Source: CAYJAD01 sp964370015 (GTDB lineage: Bacteria; Desulfobacterota; Desulfovibrionia; Desulfovibrionales; Desulfovibrionaceae). From it: DNA of 18,140 nt. The DNA lies in NCBI GenBank assembly GCA_964370015.1, contig CAYJHD010000040.1, positions 1 through 18,140 on the forward strand, given 5' to 3'. Position 1 is the stretch's first letter. The number at the start of each line of letters is the position of its first letter. The position numbers and the translations under genes are program-made. Shown piece after piece: positions 14,441 to 18,140 of the stretch. Under the pieces are notes generated by a model that saw nothing but the letters and a program-made list of their open reading frames with translations, made no database searches and was not told the origin of the DNA.

Positions 14441-16801
14441 CTAATACATATTTAACGGGTCAAGGTCAAGGGAAAGCTTCATGTGTTTTTTGTCCGACAA
14501 TTCTAGAGCTTTAGAATAAAGATGACGCATGGCTTGCCAGTCATGCCCTTTGAGCAAGCAGTGAAAACGCTTTTGTCCGCGTAAAATGGCTAAAGGCGCC
14601 GGCGCAGGGCCAAGCACGGAAATACCACATTCTTGGCTTAGTTGCCGTAATTCTTTTCCCAATTGCAAAAGGAGCTTTGGCCCTTCGGTGAAATCAAAGG
14701 CAAAGCTTATGCGAATAAGAGCCAAATGCACAAAGGGAGGATAGCGTCTTTTTTCTCTGCGGGACATTTCTTCGGTGTAAAAACCTTCAAAGTCGGCATT
14801 TTGGATGTATTTCCAACAATAGTGGTTCACGTCACGGGTTTGGATAAGTACCTTTCCGGGCTTTTGCCCGCGTCCTGCGCGTCCGGCAGATTGTACCAGT
14901 AGCTGAAAAGTACGCTCGGCAGCGCGATAGTCGGGGGTATTGAGCCCAAGGTCGCCATCGGCCACCAAAGCCAGTGTCACATGGGGAAAGTGATGCCCTT
15001 TGGAAAGCATTTGCGTGCCCACAAGGATTTGCGCTTCTTGGCGTCCAAAGGCTTCAAGAATTTCTTCCATGCGCCCTTCACGCCGTGTGCTGTCTTTATC
15101 TAAACGTAACACTTGGCCTGGGGCCAGCGTTTGCAAATATTCACTGAGCTTTTCTGTTCCTTCACCCATGGGGAGAAAATGCATACCTTTGCAATGAGTG
15201 CATAAGGCTGGAAAAGGCACGGCATAACCGCAATAATGGCAAATGAGGCGTTCACGTCCTTTATGGTAGGTGAGGCCAATTTCACAATGGGGGCAACGAG
15301 CCACTTTATTGCAATCAAGGCAATACATGAGGGGGGCATAGCCGCGCCTGTTGAGTAAAATGACAGCTTGCTCGCCGCGGCTGATGGTTTCTTTAAGGGC
15401 AAATTCACTTTCCGGTGCCAAGGTGGCTTGGCTTCCTTTTTGTCCACTAATATTCACTAGGGTGATTTCGGGTAAGGTGCCTCCGCCCACGCGAGCTGGC
15501 AGGCTTTGCATCTGCAATTTGCCTTGTTTGGCGGCGTAAAAGGTTTTTAAGTCCGGCGTGGCAGAACCCAATACCAAGAGGCCCTTTTGTTGGGCAATGC
15601 GAAACCACGCCACTTCCTTGGCTTGATAGTGCAACTTTTCATCTTGCTTAAAAGATCCGTCATGCTCTTCATCCAATACAATGGCGCCCACGTCATGCCA
15701 CGGTAAAAAAAGGGCCGAGCGCGTGCCTACGATAATGCAAGGTTCTTGGCGTTCAGCCATGTGTCGAAACAGCTTTTCGCGGCTCATGGAGCTTTGATAA
15801 CCATGATAAAGGAAGAGCGGTTTATCCGGTAAAGCATTGGATACATCGCGACGCAATTTAAGTGCTAAAGCCACTTCTGGGGCCAGTAAGACCATGGAAA
15901 GGCCGCGTTCAAGGCATAGCCTAGCCAACTCGATGTATACGGCGGTTTTTCCGCTGCCTGTGATGCCATAGAGCAGATGGCTTTGGGCTTTTCCTGTGCT
16001 TTGGGCTGTGTCCAATGCTTGTGTAAAAGCATGCAATGCTTCGCTTTGCGGTTCAGAGAGCGTAAAACTTGGCTCCACCGGGGGCAAAAGAGCCTCAGAT
16101 TCTTCTTCCACTTCGCTGGCTTGCAAGCGCACATGGCCTTGCTTAAGCAAGGCTGCTAGAGCCGGAGCGGCTCCTGTGCCCAGTGTGCGTAAGAGCAGAC
16201 GTCTATTGACGCTGCCGTGATCTTGTAAATATTCTAATACGGCCACTTGCTTCACAGCCATGGGGCGCACGGGCCAGGGGGGATCTATTTGTAAGACACA
16301 CAGCTCCGAAACGGCACTGTCCACCTTGGGAGCTAAAATATGGGCTTGGCCTTGCATGAGGGCATGGGCCAGCGCGCGGCTTTGGTCTGCGGGCAATTCT
16401 TCAAGGCTTTTAAGGCTGAGTAATTGCGCCTTACCATCATAAAAGGTGCGTATCTTGCCTTGAGCAGAGCGCAAACCCGAGGGAAGGATGTGGCGTAAAA
16501 TATCCCCTTCGGAGCGGCATTGACGTAAAGCCAATTGTTGTATGAGGGCTAAATATTCTTTACTCAGTAAAGGGCTTGTTTCCAGCGGCGCCGCCAGTGG
16601 TTTTATGTTTATACCTTCTCCAAGGCCGCTTTCACTTTGGCCGGGGTGCATGATGACGCCCACGCGTAAACCTTTACCAAGGGGAATGGCAACACGCAGG
16701 CCGGGACAAAAAAAGGAGGCGTGTTCTTTGGGCCACCATGAGGGTAGGGCGTAGGTGTAGGTGGCGTAGGGCGGAGTAAGTAAGGCGACGGAATAGAACA
16801 T
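14441..16801 (-). CDS. priA: Primosomal replication helicase PriA
   Basis: 3'-to-5' DNA helicase that recognises stalled forks and D-loops and restarts replication. With the ATG at 16801 the protein has 786 residues, slightly longer than E. coli PriA. The N-terminal DNA-binding part opens with VALLTPPYATYTYALP (5-20). The motor has GITGSGKT (279-286) and DEEH (377-380). The zinc-binding cluster has C494, C497, C503, C506, C521, C524, C534 and C537. The second helicase lobe has GTQMLSKGHHFP and QSAGRAGRG. The frame is open 18 codons further to a GTG at 16855, but that extension lies within a perfect inverted repeat and has no homology-like content. None of the possible starts has a good Shine-Dalgarno. 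galU lies 139 bases upstream. Confidence 0.96.
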   Translation of the reverse strand: MFYSVALLTPPYATYTYALPSWWPKEHASFFCPGLRVAIPLGKGLRVGVIMHPGQSESGLGEGINIKPLAAPLETSPLLSKEYLALIQQLALRQCRSEGDILRHILPSGLRSAQGKIRTFYDGKAQLLSLKSLEELPADQSRALAHALMQGQAHILAPKVDSAVSELCVLQIDPPWPVRPMAVKQVAVLEYLQDHGSVNRRLLLRTLGTGAAPALAALLKQGHVRLQASEVEEESEALLPPVEPSFTLSEPQSEALHAFTQALDTAQSTGKAQSHLLYGITGSGKTAVYIELARLCLERGLSMVLLAPEVALALKLRRDVSNALPDKPLFLYHGYQSSMSREKLFRHMAERQEPCIIVGTRSALFLPWHDVGAIVLDEEHDGSFKQDEKLHYQAKEVAWFRIAQQKGLLVLGSATPDLKTFYAAKQGKLQMQSLPARVGGGTLPEITLVNISGQKGSQATLAPESEFALKETISRGEQAVILLNRRGYAPLMYCLDCNKVARCPHCEIGLTYHKGRERLICHYCGYAVPFPALCTHCKGMHFLPMGEGTEKLSEYLQTLAPGQVLRLDKDSTRREGRMEEILEAFGRQEAQILVGTQMLSKGHHFPHVTLALVADGDLGLNTPDYRAAERTFQLLVQSAGRAGRGQKPGKVLIQTRDVNHYCWKYIQNADFEGFYTEEMSRREKRRYPPFVHLALIRISFAFDFTEGPKLLLQLGKELRQLSQECGISVLGPAPAPLAILRGQKRFHCLLKGHDWQAMRHLYSKALELSDKKHMKLSLDLDPLNMY

Positions 16802-16827
16802 GAAGTAAGGTGGGGTTAAAGATACAA

Positions 16828-16865
16828 TTGTTCCCATGTGGAAAAGTTTGACCACATGGGAACAA
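16828..16865 (-). promoter_or_regulatory. Perfect 14-base inverted repeat upstream of priA
   Basis: TTGTTCCCATGTGG (16828-16841) and CCACATGGGAACAA (16852-16865) match perfectly around a ten-base loop. It ends 26 bases upstream of the priA ATG. It could be a galU terminator, but the following TTGTATCTTT is only partly T-rich. It could also be an operator or a leader hairpin for priA. Confidence 0.7.
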
Positions 16866-16873
16866 GGATTTGA

Positions 16874-16936
16874 TATACTGAAGTATAGGGGGCTTCTTTC
16901 TTTTTAGCAAGGGCTGTGTGCCATGGCTAAAAAGAA
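16874..16936 (-). terminator. Hairpins downstream of galU
   Basis: An eleven-pair inverted repeat, TTCTTTTTAGC (16898-16908) with GCTAAAAAGAA (16926-16936), begins four bases past the galU stop. Its 17-base loop contains a GGC/GCC stem. A short TATACT/AGTATA repeat follows (16874-16887). Neither has a trailing U-run, so they may be transcript-end protectors or weak terminators. Confidence 0.45.
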
Positions 16937-16940
16937 GGAA

Positions 16941-17813
16941 TTACATGGTGTCGAGGATATTCTTCAACATGCCCTTGAGTTCTTGGCGCAATTTCTCATC
17001 TTGCATGGCAAAATACACGTTGGCTGTGAGATACTCGGCCCAGTCGCCAGCATCAAAACGGCGTCCGGTCATCTTTACTGCCAACATGCCTTTGTCTTTA
17101 GCCAAAGCTTGCAAGGCGTCGGTGAGTTGAATTTCACCGCCATGGCCTGGCTCTACTTTTTTCAGATAATCAAAAATATCCGGTGTGAGCACATAGCGTC
17201 CCACAATGGCAAGGCGCGAAGGTGCTTCATCGCGGGGGGGCTTTTCCACCATATCATTGATGCGGTACACGCCGGGGGAAATTTCTGTACCGTCAATGAT
17301 ACCATAACGGTCAACCTTATCCTGAGGTACTTCCATAACACCAATGACGGGCATGTTTTCAGCCATGGCCACATCGATGAGCTGTTGTACGCCGGGGGTG
17401 CCGCCAAACATGAGGTCATCGCCCACCATGATGGCAAAGGGCTTATCGCGCACCAATTCTTTGGCGCAAAGCACAGCGTGACCAAGGCCCAGCTGCTTCT
17501 TTTGGCGCACAGACATGATGTTCACCATTTCAGCCACATTGCGAACGATTTCCAATTTATCCAATTTGCCTGCGCGTTCCAGCACATGCTCCAATTGTAA
17601 ATTGTAGTCGAAGTGATCTTCAATGACGTTTTTATCTCTGTTGGTCACAAAGATAACATCTTTAATTTTTGATTGAATGGCTTCTTCCACCACGCATTGT
17701 ATAACGGGCTTGTTATAAATGGGCAGCATTTCCTTGGGGATATTCTTGCTGGCAGGGAGGGAGCGTGTGCCCCAACCAGCCACAGGAATAATAACTTTAC
17801 GAATCTTTTCCAT
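16941..17813 (-). CDS. galU: UTP-glucose-1-phosphate uridylyltransferase
   Basis: Makes UDP-glucose from UTP and glucose 1-phosphate, feeding envelope polysaccharide and lipopolysaccharide synthesis. The 290 residues fit the bacterial GalU family. The nucleotide-binding signature is AGWGTRSLPASKNIPKEM (12-29), a variant of the usual AGLGTRFLPAT form. Further marks are GLGHAV (109-114), GDDLM (131-135), VEKP (189-192), GGEIQLTD (225-232) and DAGDW (254-258). The C-terminus is longer than a bare nucleotidyltransferase fold, ending in a helical tail. The ATG at 17813 has GGAAGG just upstream. A promoter lies at 17837-17865 and hairpins follow the stop. It is probably transcribed alone or weakly into priA. 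Confidence 0.96.
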   Translation of the reverse strand: MEKIRKVIIPVAGWGTRSLPASKNIPKEMLPIYNKPVIQCVVEEAIQSKIKDVIFVTNRDKNVIEDHFDYNLQLEHVLERAGKLDKLEIVRNVAEMVNIMSVRQKKQLGLGHAVLCAKELVRDKPFAIMVGDDLMFGGTPGVQQLIDVAMAENMPVIGVMEVPQDKVDRYGIIDGTEISPGVYRINDMVEKPPRDEAPSRLAIVGRYVLTPDIFDYLKKVEPGHGGEIQLTDALQALAKDKGMLAVKMTGRRFDAGDWAEYLTANVYFAMQDEKLRQELKGMLKNILDTM

Positions 17814-17836
17814 AACCTTCCTACTTTGGACGTAAA

Positions 17837-17865
17837 ATCTTAAAACTGTAACATGTTGATGTAAA
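17837..17865 (-). promoter_or_regulatory. Sigma-70 promoter of galU
   Basis: On the minus strand TTTACA (17860-17865) and TAAGAT (17837-17842) are 17 bases apart, with four of six and five of six consensus bases or similar. It is placed 23 bases upstream of the start codon and leaves a short leader with the ribosome binding site. Confidence 0.5.
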
Positions 17866-17918
17866 TGCTTTTATGGAAAGCTTGGTTATAGTAAAGCAGA
17901 TTGTTGACAAAATATACT

Positions 17919-18091
17919 GGGTGAAAACCTTTTCTGAAGAAAAGGTTCTTCCCCCAGACCCGTATTACGCTCTATTCCCGTAAAGCTCGAACACTCGCTA
18001 ACGGGAACGCTTTGCGCCCTTTGGGTAGGCCTTTCTAAAAAACTTTATTTGCGACAGAGCCTTCTCTTTGAGAGTAAAGTTTCGTCGCAAC
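17919..18091 (-). repeat. Structured intergenic repeat, copy B (inverted)
   Basis: Second copy of the element at 116-302, on the opposite strand. The core (17970-18031) differs from copy A at four positions. Upstream in the element's own direction, TTGCGAC (18084-18090) pairs with GTCGCAA (18049-18055 side), enclosing a CTCT/AGAG mini-stem. Downstream is a hairpin with nine pairs, AACCTTTTC (17926-17934) with GAAAAGGTT (17939-17947), flanked by G-rich and C-rich arms. That hairpin matches the counterpart in copy A in position and shape but only partly in sequence. It lies upstream of the galU promoter. The remaining bases to the window end hold a TATAAT (18096-18101) and an ATG (18112) with no stop before the edge; too little to call a gene. 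Confidence 0.8.
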
Positions 18092-18140
18092 GTGATATAA
18101 TGTATACCTTCATGAGTTTTTCTAGGGCTAAAAAGCAAAA

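Noticed and set aside
18112..18140. ATG with open frame to the window edge, preceded by TATAAT at 18096-18101
   Set aside because: Only nine codons are visible, no Shine-Dalgarno and no matching -35 box; cannot be called a gene.

Overview
The window looks like a chromosomal housekeeping segment from a Desulfovibrionaceae-type sulfate reducer relative (Desulfovibrio/Bilophila/Mailhella-like). This is inferred from protein character (dCache-HAMP-PAS chemoreceptor, GWGTRSLPASK-type GalU, delta-proteobacterial-style RpoD and PriA) and from the gene order; it was not checked against any database. Base composition is moderate by eye, and nearly every gene is intact.

Layout. Positions 1-376 hold a structured intergenic repeat (copy A) and the rpoD terminator. 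Positions 377-7267 (minus strand) form an expanded macromolecular-synthesis operon, read rpsU - yqeY - mutS2 - dnaG - rpoD. It couples a ribosomal protein, a GatB/YqeY protein, a MutS2 ATPase/Smr protein, primase and the primary sigma factor. gpsA diverges from rpsU (7418-8416, plus), followed by tRNA-Ser(GGA) with its own promoter, phased A-tracts and a strong terminator. An isolated metallophosphoesterase gene (8769-9536, plus) then converges on an unrecognised five-helix membrane protein gene (minus). The rest is on the minus strand: a chemoreceptor with a sigma-28-type promoter, a FadL/OmpP1-type outer-membrane channel, priA and galU. Positions 17919-18091 carry copy B of the intergenic repeat, inverted relative to copy A.

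Most notable signal. The two repeat copies share a 62-nt core that is identical at 58 of 62 positions. The core folds into three hairpins, and all four differences fall in loops or form one compensatory pair change (T-A to C-G). Each core is flanked by further hairpin-forming sequence that keeps its shape better than its sequence. This suggests a conserved structured RNA or a folded mobile repeat, and I cannot name the family.

Other points: a 14-bp perfect inverted repeat between galU and priA; a 12-bp perfect hairpin just after rpsU with no U-tract; a near-consensus FliA promoter for the chemoreceptor and a hairpin over its ribosome binding site; and phased A7 tracts upstream of the tRNA promoter.
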